From positions 3,627,001 through 3,691,000 of the forward strand of contig NZ_LR027880.1 in NCBI RefSeq assembly GCF_900537995.1: a stretch of DNA of 64,000 nucleotides, in the 5' to 3' direction. The translations under genes were made by a program, and so were the position numbers. Below are positions 18,073 to 28,654 of the stretch, piece after piece. How positions within the stretch are numbered: the stretch's first letter is position 1; every line of letters begins with the position of its first letter. Under the pieces are notes generated by a model. It had not been told where the DNA came from. It saw only the letters and a program-made list of their open reading frames with translations, and searched no databases. Source of the DNA: Roseburia intestinalis L1-82. GTDB taxonomy: Bacteria; Bacillota; Clostridia; Lachnospirales; Lachnospiraceae.

Positions 18073-19887
18073 TTACGCGTAATACTGTGCCTGTGTCTGA
18101 TAAAGTCTGGCGTAGATTCCATTTTCCGCTAACAATGTGTCATGCGTTCCCATCTCAGCAATGTTTCCGGCATCCAGCACTACAATCCGGTCGCAGAATT
18201 TACAGCTACTCATGCGGTGGGAAATATAAATTGCAGTTTTATTGCGTACCATCTCATTAAAGTTCTCATAGATCTGCGCCTCGGCGATCGGATCTAAAGC
18301 TGCGGTCGGCTCGTCTAAGATCACAAACGGCGCGTCCTTATAGAGTGCGCGTGCGATTGCGAGCCGCTGTGCCTCGCCGCCGGAGACGTCGACGCCCGCA
18401 CCGTTGTTGTTATAAAGCTGTGTCTTTAAACTGTCTTTCATCTTTCTCACACGTTCTGCCAGCTCAACTTCCTCTAACACCTCCCATGCCCTCTCTTCAT
18501 CCACTTTGCTGCTTGCAGCGATATTTTCGCCGACCGGCAAGGAAAACATTGCAAAGTCCTGAAAGACAACGGAAAATGCTCTCGTATATTCCTCATAGTT
18601 ATATTTCCAGATATCGATGCCGTTTAACGTGATCGTACCCTCCGTCGGCTCATAGAGACGGCAGAGCAATTTGATCAATGTCGTTTTTCCTGCACCGTTT
18701 TGTCCGACTAACGCCATTTTTTCCCCAATATTAAATTTTAAACTGACATGGCTTAACACCTGTGTCCCACAGTCCGGGTAAGCAAAACTTACATCATGAA
18801 ATTCAAATTCATATTGTCCGTCATCCCGCTTTTCGATCGGCAATGTACCATCGTAAGCCATTGCCGGACTTTGTATAAATTTATCAAAAACGCTTAAATA
18901 TTCCGCACAAAATTGAAAGGAAATGACCTGTGAACCAAATTCCGTAATACAGTTCACGGTCTGTGAGATGACACCTGCATATAAGATGACATTTCCGATA
19001 TCGATCATCCCGTTTAATGCTTTCATGCCTGCCAGCAGATATGCAGCGCCTGCTGCAAACTGGTTGATGCCCTCAATCATTCCCCTGTATTTTCCATTTA
19101 CTTTTCCCATCTGTAAATAAATACTATAGCCCTCCACCATCTGTCTGAATTTCCCCAAAAAGAGTTTTGACAGGTCATAAAGTCTGATATCTTTGCTATT
19201 TCTTTCATCTGTCATGATCCCGGCCAGATAGCCGCCCAGTGCATTATAGTGGTCATTTGCATGTATAAATTCATACTGTTTCGCGCTGAGTATTTTTCCA
19301 AGATATAAATTCACAATTACAACAACTGCATATAAGCCAATCAAAAGCAGCGTTGATCCATAGGAGACAAAAAATGTTTTTTTCTGTTCGGCATCGATTT
19401 TCAGCAACAGCAGAAGAAAAAATACGACCGAATAACACATGGAAAAAAACTGTACAAAGATCTGGTAACAGGTATCCACCTGGTCTTTGATGTCCCCATT
19501 TCCGCCTGCCGTAAGTTTTGCGCGCCTTAATGAGTCAAGTGTTTCCTGTTTTTCAAATTTTTCATACTGCAGTTCAAATGCCTTGTCTGCCATCTGCTGT
19601 CTTATGATCTGCTGGCAGCTCTCTCCGAGCACTTCGATCCGTTTCTGGCAGAACCGGTTCACCAGTTCACAGACAAACTGCGACAGTAAAAGTGCTGCCA
19701 CGCTTTTCACACATGCCTCATAATCCCCTTCGATCGCATTGTTTAAAATCTGTGCCGAAAAATAAAATACCAGAAACGGAATGGATGCCTTCATAAATCC
19801 GCCGGCTGCCATGACAACAGCCACATCTTTTTTCCCTTTGCTGATCATCTTTATAAAACTTTTAAATTCCTGCCATATCTTCTTCAT
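18073..19887 (-). CDS. ABC exporter half-transporter (second of a pair)
   Basis: Fused permease-ATPase of 604 residues. About six membrane segments occupy residues 15-310. The nucleotide-binding domain follows with Walker A GQNGAGKTT, signature SGGEAQRL and Walker B FVILDEPTAALD. The Walker B aspartate is followed by Glu, so this site looks catalytic. GAGGAAGGGG precedes ATG 19887; the start overlaps the end of the upstream ABC gene by 26 bp, so the two are translationally coupled and should form a heterodimer. No peptidase C39 domain is present, so it is not an AMS-type bacteriocin maturase. The cargo is unknown: a peptide, lipid or drug. The neighbouring LytTR/GHKL pair may control it. Confidence 0.87.
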   Translation of the reverse strand: MKKIWQEFKSFIKMISKGKKDVAVVMAAGGFMKASIPFLVFYFSAQILNNAIEGDYEACVKSVAALLLSQFVCELVNRFCQKRIEVLGESCQQIIRQQMADKAFELQYEKFEKQETLDSLRRAKLTAGGNGDIKDQVDTCYQIFVQFFSMCYSVVFFLLLLLKIDAEQKKTFFVSYGSTLLLIGLYAVVVIVNLYLGKILSAKQYEFIHANDHYNALGGYLAGIMTDERNSKDIRLYDLSKLFLGKFRQMVEGYSIYLQMGKVNGKYRGMIEGINQFAAGAAYLLAGMKALNGMIDIGNVILYAGVISQTVNCITEFGSQVISFQFCAEYLSVFDKFIQSPAMAYDGTLPIEKRDDGQYEFEFHDVSFAYPDCGTQVLSHVSLKFNIGEKMALVGQNGAGKTTLIKLLCRLYEPTEGTITLNGIDIWKYNYEEYTRAFSVVFQDFAMFSLPVGENIAASSKVDEERAWEVLEEVELAERVRKMKDSLKTQLYNNNGAGVDVSGGEAQRLAIARALYKDAPFVILDEPTAALDPIAEAQIYENFNEMVRNKTAIYISHRMSSCKFCDRIVVLDAGNIAEMGTHDTLLAENGIYARLYQTQAQYYA

Positions 19888-21718
19888 GTGACTGTGCCCC
19901 TTCCTCTTTGTAATATCTGCTCTGTACCAGGAACATTTCGGCGTATCCGCCATTTTTCTGCATCAATTCCTCATGGGTTCCCTCCTCTGTGATCTTTCCG
20001 CTTTCCAGGAACAAAATATGGTCACAGAACCGCGTCGATGCCAGACGGTGTGAGATAAACAGTGCCGTTTTTCCAGTCAGCATTTCATTGTATTTCTCAT
20101 ACATCTCATTTTCTGCGATCGCATCTAATGCTGCGGTCGGCTCATCCAAAAGCAACAGTGCACATCCTTTATAGAGCGCACGCGCAAGCATCAGTTTCTG
20201 TGTCTCCCCGCCGGAAAGATGGATGCCATCCTCACTTACCTCTTTTCCGATAAATGTGTTCTCTTTCTGTGGAAGTTTTTGTATTTTCTCCCAGAGGCCG
20301 GCATCCTTTAATGCCTCCCTGCATTTTTCCGCATCATAGTCCTCTCCCATGCTGCATGTTACATTGTCCGCAATGGAAAAGGAATAGGTAAATGCATCCT
20401 GAAAGACTGCTGCAAGCGACCGGTACCACACATCAAGATCCATCGTGGCAAGATCCGTTCCGTTAATGTAAATGTGTCCCTCATCCGGCATATAAAAACC
20501 GCAGAGCAGTTTGACAATCGTTGATTTTCCGGCGCCGTTGATGCCGACTAACGCCATCTTTCCGCCTTTTTTAATGCGAAAGTTCACATCATCTAATATC
20601 TTATGGTCTGTGCCCGGATAGGAAAAACTGACATGTGAAAATTCGACTTCCACTGCCTCCTTTTCATCCTTTAACCGGACTCCCTCGCCATGGTGATATA
20701 CATTCTCTAACTCTGTAAATTCCTGCATCTGTCCGACCGGCTTTAAGCAGGATGAAATCTGGCTGATCATCATCGTAAGTTCCGAAAAATAGGTGGAAAA
20801 TCCACTGACGATCCCGATATAAAGCACAAAACGTGCGATGGACATTCCCTGCATCAGCTGTCCGATCAGATAGCCGTAACAGACCACATCCCTGCCAAGC
20901 TGCAGCAGCAGCCCAAAGAGATCATCCGCAAAATAACATGCCTTTTCTTTTGCCAGCAGTGCCTGGTATTTTTTGTTTGCAGCACGGTAATGTCCGCTTA
21001 ACCATTCTTTCATCTGGTAAAGCCTTATATCTTTTCCGTTTTCCACTGCATATGCCTGACGGTCCAGATAGTCCTGTGTCACTGTAAGTTTCGCCTTTGC
21101 ATCACGGTGTTTTAATTCGTAATTATTTGCCAGTTTATAGCTTAAGATCTGGACCAGTGAAATGATAACCAAAAGCACGACCAGCCATGCCGATACACCG
21201 GAGATCAGGGATGCGTACAGGATCAATGCCCCGGCTTCCTTTAAGAGTTCGACGTCGTAATGAAGCACACCCTCGATGCCCCGGTAGTTTCCGCTGACTG
21301 CCTCTCCCGCTTTCTTTAAAAGCTGCTGGACTTTTTCGTCCTCGCACTGCACATAGTCGAGTGACATATATTTCTGATAGGTGCATTCAATCATTGTGCC
21401 GCAGCGGAATTTTACATACTGGAACTGGTTTCTCCGTTTCAGATATCCGGTTATGATGCACCAGATGCTGTATCCGACAAAAAATGTTACCAGTTTTGCG
21501 ACTACTCCGGGCAGTGTTTCCTGGGTGATCATGCCTTTTTGGTACTGCTCTAAAAACGCTACGATCATGGATGGGATCAGTATGGTGCCGAAGCCTTTGC
21601 CGATCTGGGTGATGATCTCGGCGAGAGCATAGAAGATGGTGGATCTGTCGTAGTGCCATAGTTCGCGGAGGATGTAGCGCTGGTTGGATGCGGCGGTGTA
21701 AGTTTTCGGTTGGTTCAT
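19862..21718 (-). CDS. ABC exporter half-transporter (first of a pair)
   Basis: Fused permease-ATPase of 618 residues, partner of the gene at 18073-19887. The N-terminal half holds about six hydrophobic segments. The ATPase half has Walker A GINGAGKST, signature LSGGETQKL and Walker B LLLLDEPTAALD, with the switch histidine in LFISHRL. Both partners therefore look ATPase-competent, unlike many heterodimers with one degenerate site. The start at 21718 has GAGGAG about nine bases upstream. It follows two tandem terminators, so transcription likely starts in the 80 bp before it. The substrate cannot be assigned from sequence. Confidence 0.87.
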   Translation of the reverse strand: MNQPKTYTAASNQRYILRELWHYDRSTIFYALAEIITQIGKGFGTILIPSMIVAFLEQYQKGMITQETLPGVVAKLVTFFVGYSIWCIITGYLKRRNQFQYVKFRCGTMIECTYQKYMSLDYVQCEDEKVQQLLKKAGEAVSGNYRGIEGVLHYDVELLKEAGALILYASLISGVSAWLVVLLVIISLVQILSYKLANNYELKHRDAKAKLTVTQDYLDRQAYAVENGKDIRLYQMKEWLSGHYRAANKKYQALLAKEKACYFADDLFGLLLQLGRDVVCYGYLIGQLMQGMSIARFVLYIGIVSGFSTYFSELTMMISQISSCLKPVGQMQEFTELENVYHHGEGVRLKDEKEAVEVEFSHVSFSYPGTDHKILDDVNFRIKKGGKMALVGINGAGKSTIVKLLCGFYMPDEGHIYINGTDLATMDLDVWYRSLAAVFQDAFTYSFSIADNVTCSMGEDYDAEKCREALKDAGLWEKIQKLPQKENTFIGKEVSEDGIHLSGGETQKLMLARALYKGCALLLLDEPTAALDAIAENEMYEKYNEMLTGKTALFISHRLASTRFCDHILFLESGKITEEGTHEELMQKNGGYAEMFLVQSRYYKEEGAQSHEEDMAGI

Positions 21719-21802
21719 GGTTGATGACTCCTCTCGTTTTGGGTGTGGTGGTGTGATATCACTTCTATGTCTATACTCTATCAGCTTTTTGAACTTTCAC
21801 AC

Positions 21803-21834
21803 AAAAAGTGCACGGAAGGTCATCTTCCGTGCAC
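21803..21834 (-). terminator. Terminator 2 after the GHKL kinase gene
   Basis: A perfect 11-bp stem (GTGCACGGAAG and its complement, loop GTCAT) runs on the minus strand into TTTTTGTGTG. It is the second of two terminators between the kinase and ABC genes. Confidence 0.85.
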
Positions 21835-21868
21835 CAACGGTATCGCCAATATACAAAAGGCTGGAATA

Positions 21869-21923
21869 AAAAGGTGTGGCTGACACACCGGTCTGCCACC
21901 ACAACCTGACGGCCACACCTTTT
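21869..21923 (-). terminator. Terminator 1 after the GHKL kinase gene
   Basis: AAAGGTGTGGC and GCCACACCTTT form an 11-bp stem enclosing a 31-nt loop that can fold further. On the minus strand it is followed by TTTTTATTCC. It begins about 25 bp after the kinase stop codon. Confidence 0.75.
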
Positions 21924-21947
21924 CCCACCAGCTTTTTCCGAAAACTT

Positions 21948-22619
21948 TTACAGCGGCAGCATAATCTCCGTCACAAACACCCCCGGCTCATTCTGTCTGT
22001 TAATGTACCCGCCATACTTTTCAACCACCAGATTGATCCGTTTTAATCCATGCCCGTGATTTCCCCGTTTTTTACTGATGTACTCCGAATCCATCTTGCG
22101 CACTGTCTCATTTGTCGCGTTCGACACCGAAATGTAAAGCTGTTTTTTGAGTACTCCGATATAAAGGCGGATAAACGGTTTTTCCGTGGTCAGTTTCTCA
22201 CAGGACTCCACTGCATTGTCTAACAGGTTTCCGATCAGAGCACAGAGGTCAATATCACTGACAGCAAGTGTTTCCGAACATTTTGCCTGATAGTCGATCT
22301 CAATTCCGTTTTTCTGTGCTAAGGATATTTTCGAATTTAAAATAGCATCCAAATTGACATTTCCAGTCTCAATCAGCTGATTGACGTGATCTAAGTCCTG
22401 CTCCAGCAGTCCTAAATATTCCTCTAACCTGTCATATTCTCCCATCTTGACATACGCTTTCATTGCCTGCAGGTGATTGTGATAATCATGCCGCCAGCCG
22501 CGCATGGTAAGATAGATATTTTGTACCTCCTGCACCTGCTTTTCAAGCAGGGCATTCTGATACTCCATATTCTTCTCTTCTAAATATTTTGTGATCAGCG
22601 GTATTCTCATTTTTCGCAC
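21948..22619 (-). CDS. GHKL-domain sensor kinase without membrane region
   Basis: Histidine kinase of the AgrC/CitA-like GHKL type, only 223 residues. It has an N-terminal coiled-coil helix, the phospho-acceptor motif WRHDYHNHLQ (about residue 42-51), an N box NLLDNAVE and a G box GNHGHGLKR. AgrC-type kinases normally carry five to seven membrane helices before this; here none is present. It is therefore cytosolic, or reads a signal through another protein. The start is uncertain. GTG 22619 is used here, with GGGGAT close upstream; ATG 22610 forms a classic ATGA overlap with the response regulator stop. It follows the LytTR gene in one operon. Confidence 0.82.
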   Translation of the reverse strand: MRKMRIPLITKYLEEKNMEYQNALLEKQVQEVQNIYLTMRGWRHDYHNHLQAMKAYVKMGEYDRLEEYLGLLEQDLDHVNQLIETGNVNLDAILNSKISLAQKNGIEIDYQAKCSETLAVSDIDLCALIGNLLDNAVESCEKLTTEKPFIRLYIGVLKKQLYISVSNATNETVRKMDSEYISKKRGNHGHGLKRINLVVEKYGGYINRQNEPGVFVTEIMLPL

Positions 22620-23350
22620 ATATCCCCATGTTCCATATAATAACGGATAAACGCTTCATTCACACTCTTATAAGCATTCCTGCTCACCGGCACACTGCTG
22701 CCGTCACAAAGAATGCACTCCGTGCGCTGCACGCGCTCCACCGCAGCAAGACTGACTAAAAAGCTGCGGTGTGTACTGATAAATTCCGTTTTCTGTCCCG
22801 GCTGATCTTTTGCCAGCTCCTCCGCGATCTCCGAGAGATTCTTTTTGTATTCATAATCACCCGCGCTCGTGTGCAGACGGATATAATGCCCTTTCGCCTC
22901 CACACTGTAAATGGTATCGACCGGAATTTTTACAGTCTCCCCACCCACATTTTCGATCAGATAGCGCCTTTCTTTGACAAGCGCATAAGAAATCTCATCC
23001 AGCAGAGAAAACAACTTTGTCTCCTCCACCGGTTTTAAAAGATAGCGCAATGCGCCAACCTCATACCCTTCAAACACATACTCACTGCGGTTCGTCAAAA
23101 AAACGATGGGAAGTTTTTGATCTTTTTTCCGGATCTCCTTTGCGAGCGCCATGCCATCCATGCCGTCCATATCAATATCCAAAAGGAGCAGATCGAACGG
23201 GAAACTGTCCGGATGCTCAAACAACAGCTCCTTCGCACTGCCATAGCCAAAATATGTAACAGTGTCATTCCCTTCGTCTGCCCACTTTCTGATCAGTTGC
23301 TCCATATATTCTAACTGGATCTTTTCATCTTCACAATATGCAATATTCAT
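22607..23350 (-). CDS. LytTR-family response regulator
   Basis: Response regulator of 247 residues. Residues 1-120 are a receiver: acidic pair ED near the N-terminus (YCEDEK), phosphorylation Asp in LLLDIDMDGMDG, threonine in FLTNRSEY and lysine in LLKPVEE. Residues about 140-245 form a LytTR DNA-binding domain (VEAKGHYIRLHT, FISTHRSFLVS, VPVSRNAYKSV). AGGAATAG five bases before ATG 23350 sets the start; the longer frame has no such site. It overlaps the GHKL kinase gene, its evident partner. A 32-bp nested dyad begins 25 bp upstream and could be the binding site or a leader structure. LytTR regulators often control neighbouring surface or export genes, which fits the ABC pair downstream. Confidence 0.92.
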   Translation of the reverse strand: MNIAYCEDEKIQLEYMEQLIRKWADEGNDTVTYFGYGSAKELLFEHPDSFPFDLLLLDIDMDGMDGMALAKEIRKKDQKLPIVFLTNRSEYVFEGYEVGALRYLLKPVEETKLFSLLDEISYALVKERRYLIENVGGETVKIPVDTIYSVEAKGHYIRLHTSAGDYEYKKNLSEIAEELAKDQPGQKTEFISTHRSFLVSLAAVERVQRTECILCDGSSVPVSRNAYKSVNEAFIRYYMEHGDMCEK

Positions 23351-23374
23351 TCTATTCCTGATCCTTGCATTTTT

Positions 23375-23406
23375 GTTACTGTTCACACACAAGTGTGACC
23401 CGTAAC
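23375..23406. repeat. Nested dyad upstream of the LytTR operon
   Basis: GTTAC-tgtt-CACAC-acaa-GTGTG-accc-GTAAC is a two-level perfect dyad of 32 bp, 25 bp before the response-regulator start. A related partial copy at 4442-4468 suggests it belongs to a dispersed intergenic element rather than being a unique operator. Confidence 0.6.
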
Positions 23407-23454
23407 TTATTTTTACCTGACTTTTCAGCCTCCCACTGTTATTTTCTGTCTGAT

Positions 23455-24891
23455 CTATTCTGCATAAGACTCCAGATCCTGTGCCAGCAGATAAGTAGCA
23501 TCAATGATCTCTTTGGTCTGTTTCATTGCCTCTACCGCATGTTCTGCTGTCTGAAGTCCTTCTGTGGAAGAAGCAGCTATTTCTTCACCGGTTGCAGAGA
23601 GATTCGATATACTCTGGGAAATTGTGTCTGTACTGTTTAAAATGGACTGCATACTTCCCTCGATCTCTCCGATTGCACTTGCCAATGACTGCATTTCGTC
23701 ATTGATGGTCTCAAATTTATTCTTTGTTGTCTCAATCAGTTCGTTCTGTTCACGGATTGAATCCGCAGAATGTTCCATACTGTCCATCGCATGTTGTGCA
23801 TCTTCATTCAGATCCTGAATGATATCCGTAATCCGGTTCGTTGCATCTTTTGTCTGCTCCGATAACTGACGGATTTCTTCCGCAACGACTGCAAACCCTT
23901 TTCCTGCCTCACCTGCTCTTGCTGCCTCAATAGAAGCATTCAATGCAAGAAGATTGGTCTGGCTGGAGATACTTAAGATAGTCGCAACAATTCCTTTTAC
24001 TTCCTCCACACGGTTGCTGACCTGTTTGGTGGACTCTGCCGCCTGGTTACTTGCCTGCTCCACATTGTCAGCCTGATTTTTTAATCCTGTTACCAGTCTC
24101 GCACCCTCTGCCACATTCTCCATCGTATGATTTGCCTTATCAATCATCGCTTCGGTTTCTTTTTCAGCACTGTCCGTATTCTTATGGATTTCCTCACACA
24201 TCAATGCCTGCTGCTGGATTGCCTCCGCAGTACTTCCCGTGCTCTGGGCAATATTGGAAATAGATTCATTGTTGTTATTGATGACTTCCTCTAATGTCTC
24301 TAATTTTTCTTTTGCGGAATCAAAATGTTTCACCAGATTTTCCGCTGTAGCCAGCATTTTTTCAGATGCTGCAGCCTGCATTTCCAGATTTTCTTCACTA
24401 AATTTTGTAAGGAGGATAGATGCTTCATATACCGCATAAACTACTGTTGCAAGAATGATAATACTAAAAAAAAGTTCTATCCCATCGGCTCTTTTTGTAA
24501 TAACCTGCACTATGATATGAATGATATTTCCTACTGCAGTTACACCAATACCATAATATACAAACTTTACATCTAAATACAAAACACATGCAACAAAGAG
24601 CGGGATTCCATATGCGTAAACAAAATTATTCTGATTCAGTAAAAGAAATACACAATATACAGCACTTCCTGTTCCAAGCAGGATTTCCCCACCCTTTTTT
24701 GAATTCCAAAACTTTTTTGCATAAGTATTCACAACAATAATTCCCGCAACTGCAGCTGCAGTCTGAAGCAGTATCGTAATCTTAAACTCCGCCAGACATG
24801 CCATAACAGACAGAATCGTCATCACTGCCAGCAGGATTATTACCACATTATATACTCTTTTATTTGCTCTTACATATTGTTCTCCTGTCAT
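23455..24891 (-). CDS. Chemoreceptor with a six-helix membrane domain
   Basis: Methyl-accepting chemotaxis protein of 478 residues. The first 170 residues are almost entirely hydrophobic and make about six membrane helices with very short loops, so there is no extracellular ligand-binding domain. No HAMP domain is obvious. From about residue 175 a long coiled coil leads to the signalling tip, with [17 protein letters not shown] preceded by [18 protein letters not shown]. The receptor may sense a membrane-linked or cytosolic cue. AGGAAGAGGG stands before the ATG, and a TATAAT -10 box on the minus strand lies at 24932-24937. It is divergent from the AraC gene. Confidence 0.9.
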   Translation of the reverse strand: MTGEQYVRANKRVYNVVIILLAVMTILSVMACLAEFKITILLQTAAAVAGIIVVNTYAKKFWNSKKGGEILLGTGSAVYCVFLLLNQNNFVYAYGIPLFVACVLYLDVKFVYYGIGVTAVGNIIHIIVQVITKRADGIELFFSIIILATVVYAVYEASILLTKFSEENLEMQAAASEKMLATAENLVKHFDSAKEKLETLEEVINNNNESISNIAQSTGSTAEAIQQQALMCEEIHKNTDSAEKETEAMIDKANHTMENVAEGARLVTGLKNQADNVEQASNQAAESTKQVSNRVEEVKGIVATILSISSQTNLLALNASIEAARAGEAGKGFAVVAEEIRQLSEQTKDATNRITDIIQDLNEDAQHAMDSMEHSADSIREQNELIETTKNKFETINDEMQSLASAIGEIEGSMQSILNSTDTISQSISNLSATGEEIAASSTEGLQTAEHAVEAMKQTKEIIDATYLLAQDLESYAE

Positions 24892-25077
24892 CTAAATCCC
24901 TCTTCCTTTCGCTTTTGAATGTACTTGCATAATTATAGTACACCTCTCAATAAACACACACAATACTTATTACAAATTTTTTTCATACTTTTCGACATAT
25001 TGCGCCATAAAATGTGCTGTGATAAACTAAAGATATTTAAAATATTTCACATTTTGCTGCTTTCAGATGAGGTTATT

Positions 25078-26121
25078 ATGAACTTAAAACAATATATCAG
25101 ACATCTTCTTTATGATAATACAACTTATGAATCACCAGATATTTATCAGCGTTTCCGCATTGTCTGTCCGGAGTATTCGCAGCACGATATCGAAGTCAAA
25201 CCATATCCCCTTCCGGAATCAGAGCACATGTTTGGCCTGATCTGGGATATCCACGAACCTCACACTGTTTCTGCCACGATCATCCCCTCCGGTACCGCCT
25301 TTACTTACGAGAAACGGTTTGAACCGGGCATGCGCACCCAGATGCACTCACATGAATATCTCGAACTTTTTTATATCGTGGACGGCGAATACCGTCAGAA
25401 GATCCTCGGCAATGAATTTACTTTCCACAAGGGGGAACTCTGCCTGATCGACCGCAACTGTGAACATCAGGAAATCTTAGACAGTGGTTCTTCCACGATC
25501 TTATTTCTCGGTATCACAAATGCTATTTTTAATGATATCATGAAACATCTGAGCACTTCCGGAAGAATTGCTTCTTTTTTAAATATGGCATTATTAGAGC
25601 AGAAAAATCTGCAGCAGTATCTGCATTTCCGTCCACAGCCGGAGGGTCTGGAAAAAATGGAACAGGCGCTTTATCAGCTGCTGTCCGAGTTAAAACAGCA
25701 TGATGTTGCCTCCCCTTTGATCTGTCAGGGATTACTGCTGCGTATTTTCAGGATTCTTGGAACAAATTATGAATTTTCGCTGTCAAAACAACTGCGAAAA
25801 CAGATGAACTGGATTTTATTTGAAGAGATCACAGATTATATGGAAAATCATCTGACCCAGATTTCCATTACAGGACTTTCTGAGGAATTTCATTTTCAGG
25901 AAGATTATTTTAACCGTCTCATAAAAACACAGACCGGGCTTACCTATACGGAATACTTACAGCTTCTGCGCCTGCGCCGCGCTGAAACGCTGCTTCTTAC
26001 GACCGATGCCACGATCGACCAGATCACGGAAGCGGTCGGTTACCACAACAAAGGTTATTTCTATAAAATATTTACGGAACGGCACCAGCTTACGCCGGCA
26101 CAGTTCCGCAAAAAGATGTAA
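25078..26121 (+). CDS. AraC-family regulator with cupin domain
   Basis: Transcription factor of 347 residues. The N-terminal half (about 60-190) is a cupin-like sensor with MRTQMHSHEYLELFYIVDGEY and HKGELCLIDRNCEH. The C-terminal 100 residues hold two helix-turn-helix units typical of AraC (ISITGLSEEFHFQEDYFNRLIK, then ATIDQITEAVGYHNKGYFYK split by the linker helix). GAGG six bases before ATG 25078 identifies the start; the longer frame from 24919 lacks one. It converges on the phosphoketolase gene only 19 bp away, with no clear terminator between. Control of pentose metabolism is a reasonable inference but not shown by sequence. Confidence 0.9.
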   Translation: MNLKQYIRHLLYDNTTYESPDIYQRFRIVCPEYSQHDIEVKPYPLPESEHMFGLIWDIHEPHTVSATIIPSGTAFTYEKRFEPGMRTQMHSHEYLELFYIVDGEYRQKILGNEFTFHKGELCLIDRNCEHQEILDSGSSTILFLGITNAIFNDIMKHLSTSGRIASFLNMALLEQKNLQQYLHFRPQPEGLEKMEQALYQLLSELKQHDVASPLICQGLLLRIFRILGTNYEFSLSKQLRKQMNWILFEEITDYMENHLTQISITGLSEEFHFQEDYFNRLIKTQTGLTYTEYLQLLRLRRAETLLLTTDATIDQITEAVGYHNKGYFYKIFTERHQLTPAQFRKKM

Positions 26122-26140
26122 CTATTTTTTCAGATTTATC

Positions 26141-28516
26141 TTACAGATTCCATTTCCAGTCTCTTACCTCAGGCAGATCCTGACCGTACTCGTGGATGTA
26201 CTGTTTGTGCTCTACGAGTTTGTCGTTCATCTGCTGTACCAGATAAGATCCTCTGTTTCCAAGCTGTGGCAGATATTTGATGACGTTCTTTACTAAGTGG
26301 AAACGGTCGATTTCGTTTTGTACACGCATATCAAACGGTGTTGTAATCGTACCTTCCTCCTGATAACCGTAAACGTGGATGTTGCGGTTGGTTCTGCGGT
26401 AGGTCAGCTCATGGATCAGTGTGTGATAACCGTGGAATGCAAAAATGATCGGTTTGTCTTTGGTAAAGAGTGCATCGTATTCTGCATCGCTGAGTCCGTG
26501 CGGATGTTTCGTGTTCGGCTCTAATTTCATGAGATCGACAACGTTGATCACACGGATCTTAATCTCCGGCAGTGCCTCTCTTAAGATCGTAACGGCTGCC
26601 AATGTCTCTAATGTCGGTGTATCACCGCAGCATGCCATAACTACATCCGGCTCTTCGCCCTGGTCGTTGCTTGCCCACTCCCAGATGCCGATACCCTGTG
26701 TACAGTGTTTGACTGCCTGCTCCATGGTCAGCCACTGCTGTCTCGGATGTTTGGATGTCACGAGCACATTGACATAGTTGCGGCTGCGGATACAGTGATC
26801 GAAGCAGGATAATAAACAGTTTGCATCTGGCGGCAGATAAAGGCGTACCACGTCTGATTTTTTATTTGCAATGTGGTCTAAGAACCCCGGATCCTGATGT
26901 GTAAATCCATTGTGATCCTGCTGCCATACATTCGAGCTTAAAATCAGGTTCAAGGATGCAATGGACTGTCTCCACGGAAGCTGGTTGCAAACCTTTAACC
27001 ATTTTGCATGCTGTGCACACATGGAATCAACCACACGGATAAATGCCTCATAACTTGCAAAGAATCCATGACGTCCGGTTAACAGATATCCCTCTAACCA
27101 TCCCTCACACATATGCTCACTCAACATAGAGTCCATGACACGTCCGTCATGTGCAAGGAATTCATCCGTATCATAAGCCTCACCGTTCCAGTCACGGTTC
27201 GTTGCCTCAAATACTTTTCCAAGACGGTTTGACATCGTCTCATCCGGTCCGAAAATACGGAAGTTCTTTGCATCTTCATTTAACTCGAAAATATCTCTGA
27301 CAAATCCGCCAAGTTCGATCATATCCTGCGCTTCCACAGCACCCGGCTTTGGAACATCCACAGCATAATCTTTAAAATCAGGCAGACGCAGATCGCGCAG
27401 TAATTTACCCCCGTTTGCATGCGGGTTTGATCCAATCCTGCGGTCGCCGGTCGGTGCTAATGCCTTTAATTCCGGAATCAGTTTTCCGTCCTCATCAAAC
27501 AGCTCCTCCGGATGATAACTTAACAGCCAGTCTTTTAACATCTGAAGATGTTCCGGTTTGTCCATCATGATCGGAACCTGATGTGCACGGAAAGAGCCTT
27601 CGATCTGATTGCCATCCACTACCTTTGGTCCTGTCCAGCCCTTCGGGGTGCGGAGTACGATCATCGGCCATTTCGGTCTGGTCAGATCATCATTTTCTCT
27701 CGCATTTTTCTGGATCGCCTTGATCTCATCCATCGCCTGATCTAAGGCAGCCGCCATCTTGCTGTGCATATCCATCGGCTCATCGCCCTCCACGAAATAC
27801 GGTTTCCAGCCGCATCCGTCGAAGAAATGCTCTAATTCTTCACGGGAAATACGTGCTAAGATGGTCGGGTTGCTGATCTTATATCCGTTCAGATGCAGGA
27901 TCGGTAAAACCGCACCGTCTGTTTTCGGGTTTAAAAATTTGTTGCACTGCCAGGAAGTTGCAAGCGGTCCAGTCTCGGACTCACCGTCTCCGACGATACA
28001 TGCTGCAACCAGATCCGGGTTGTCAAATACCGCACCAAAAGAGTGTGCCAGTGAATATCCAAGCTCACCGCCCTCGTTGATGGAACCAGGAGTTTCCGGT
28101 GCAACATGGCTTGAGATACCGCCCGGGAAAGAAAACTGTTTACACAGTTTTTTCAGTCCGTCCATATCCTCTCCGATGTTCGGATATACCTCGCTGTAAG
28201 TTCCCTCTAAATATGTATTTGCCACAAAAAAGTTTCCACCGTGGCCAGGACCGGAAATTAAGATCATATCCTGATCATATTTTTTGATGACACGGTTTAA
28301 ATGAACGTATACAAAGTTCTGTCCCGGAACGGTTCCCCAGTGTCCGACGATCTTTTTCTTTATATGATCCATCGTCAACGGCTCGCGTAATAACGGGTTG
28401 TCCAGTAAATATAACTGTGCTGCTCCAAGATAGTTTGCCGCACGCCAATAGGCGTCCATTTTTTTCAGGTACTCTTGGGTAACAGGCTGCTTTTCCACAG
28501 CGTTTACTTCTGCCAT
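26141..28516 (-). CDS. xfp: Xylulose-5-phosphate/fructose-6-phosphate phosphoketolase
   Basis: Thiamine-diphosphate enzyme of 791 residues. It splits xylulose 5-phosphate into acetyl-phosphate and glyceraldehyde 3-phosphate, and often accepts fructose 6-phosphate too. Family hallmarks are GPGHGG, the thiamine site [24 protein letters not shown], and the C-terminal stretch [23 protein letters not shown] ten bases before ATG 28516 sets the start. In a gut Firmicute with arabinan hydrolases it provides a route for arabinose or xylose to acetate with an extra ATP. The enzyme is cytoplasmic. The stop is nearly back to back with the AraC gene. Confidence 0.96.
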   Translation of the reverse strand: MAEVNAVEKQPVTQEYLKKMDAYWRAANYLGAAQLYLLDNPLLREPLTMDHIKKKIVGHWGTVPGQNFVYVHLNRVIKKYDQDMILISGPGHGGNFFVANTYLEGTYSEVYPNIGEDMDGLKKLCKQFSFPGGISSHVAPETPGSINEGGELGYSLAHSFGAVFDNPDLVAACIVGDGESETGPLATSWQCNKFLNPKTDGAVLPILHLNGYKISNPTILARISREELEHFFDGCGWKPYFVEGDEPMDMHSKMAAALDQAMDEIKAIQKNARENDDLTRPKWPMIVLRTPKGWTGPKVVDGNQIEGSFRAHQVPIMMDKPEHLQMLKDWLLSYHPEELFDEDGKLIPELKALAPTGDRRIGSNPHANGGKLLRDLRLPDFKDYAVDVPKPGAVEAQDMIELGGFVRDIFELNEDAKNFRIFGPDETMSNRLGKVFEATNRDWNGEAYDTDEFLAHDGRVMDSMLSEHMCEGWLEGYLLTGRHGFFASYEAFIRVVDSMCAQHAKWLKVCNQLPWRQSIASLNLILSSNVWQQDHNGFTHQDPGFLDHIANKKSDVVRLYLPPDANCLLSCFDHCIRSRNYVNVLVTSKHPRQQWLTMEQAVKHCTQGIGIWEWASNDQGEEPDVVMACCGDTPTLETLAAVTILREALPEIKIRVINVVDLMKLEPNTKHPHGLSDAEYDALFTKDKPIIFAFHGYHTLIHELTYRRTNRNIHVYGYQEEGTITTPFDMRVQNEIDRFHLVKNVIKYLPQLGNRGSYLVQQMNDKLVEHKQYIHEYGQDLPEVRDWKWNL

Positions 28517-28654
28517 GCTGCTTTTTCCTCCTTTATTGAAACATTTCCTGTCTCGTTTGTTATATTTTAGACAATCTTTTTTCGGAGGGCAATTTCCCAT
28601 TCCTGTTATCTTGTAAAAAAGTTACCTGATCCGACTGGTTGTGTGACAGCCTTT

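Noticed and set aside
18073..21718. Bacteriocin processing exporter
   Set aside because: Neither subunit has a C39 peptidase domain, and no double-glycine precursor peptide gene was found near.
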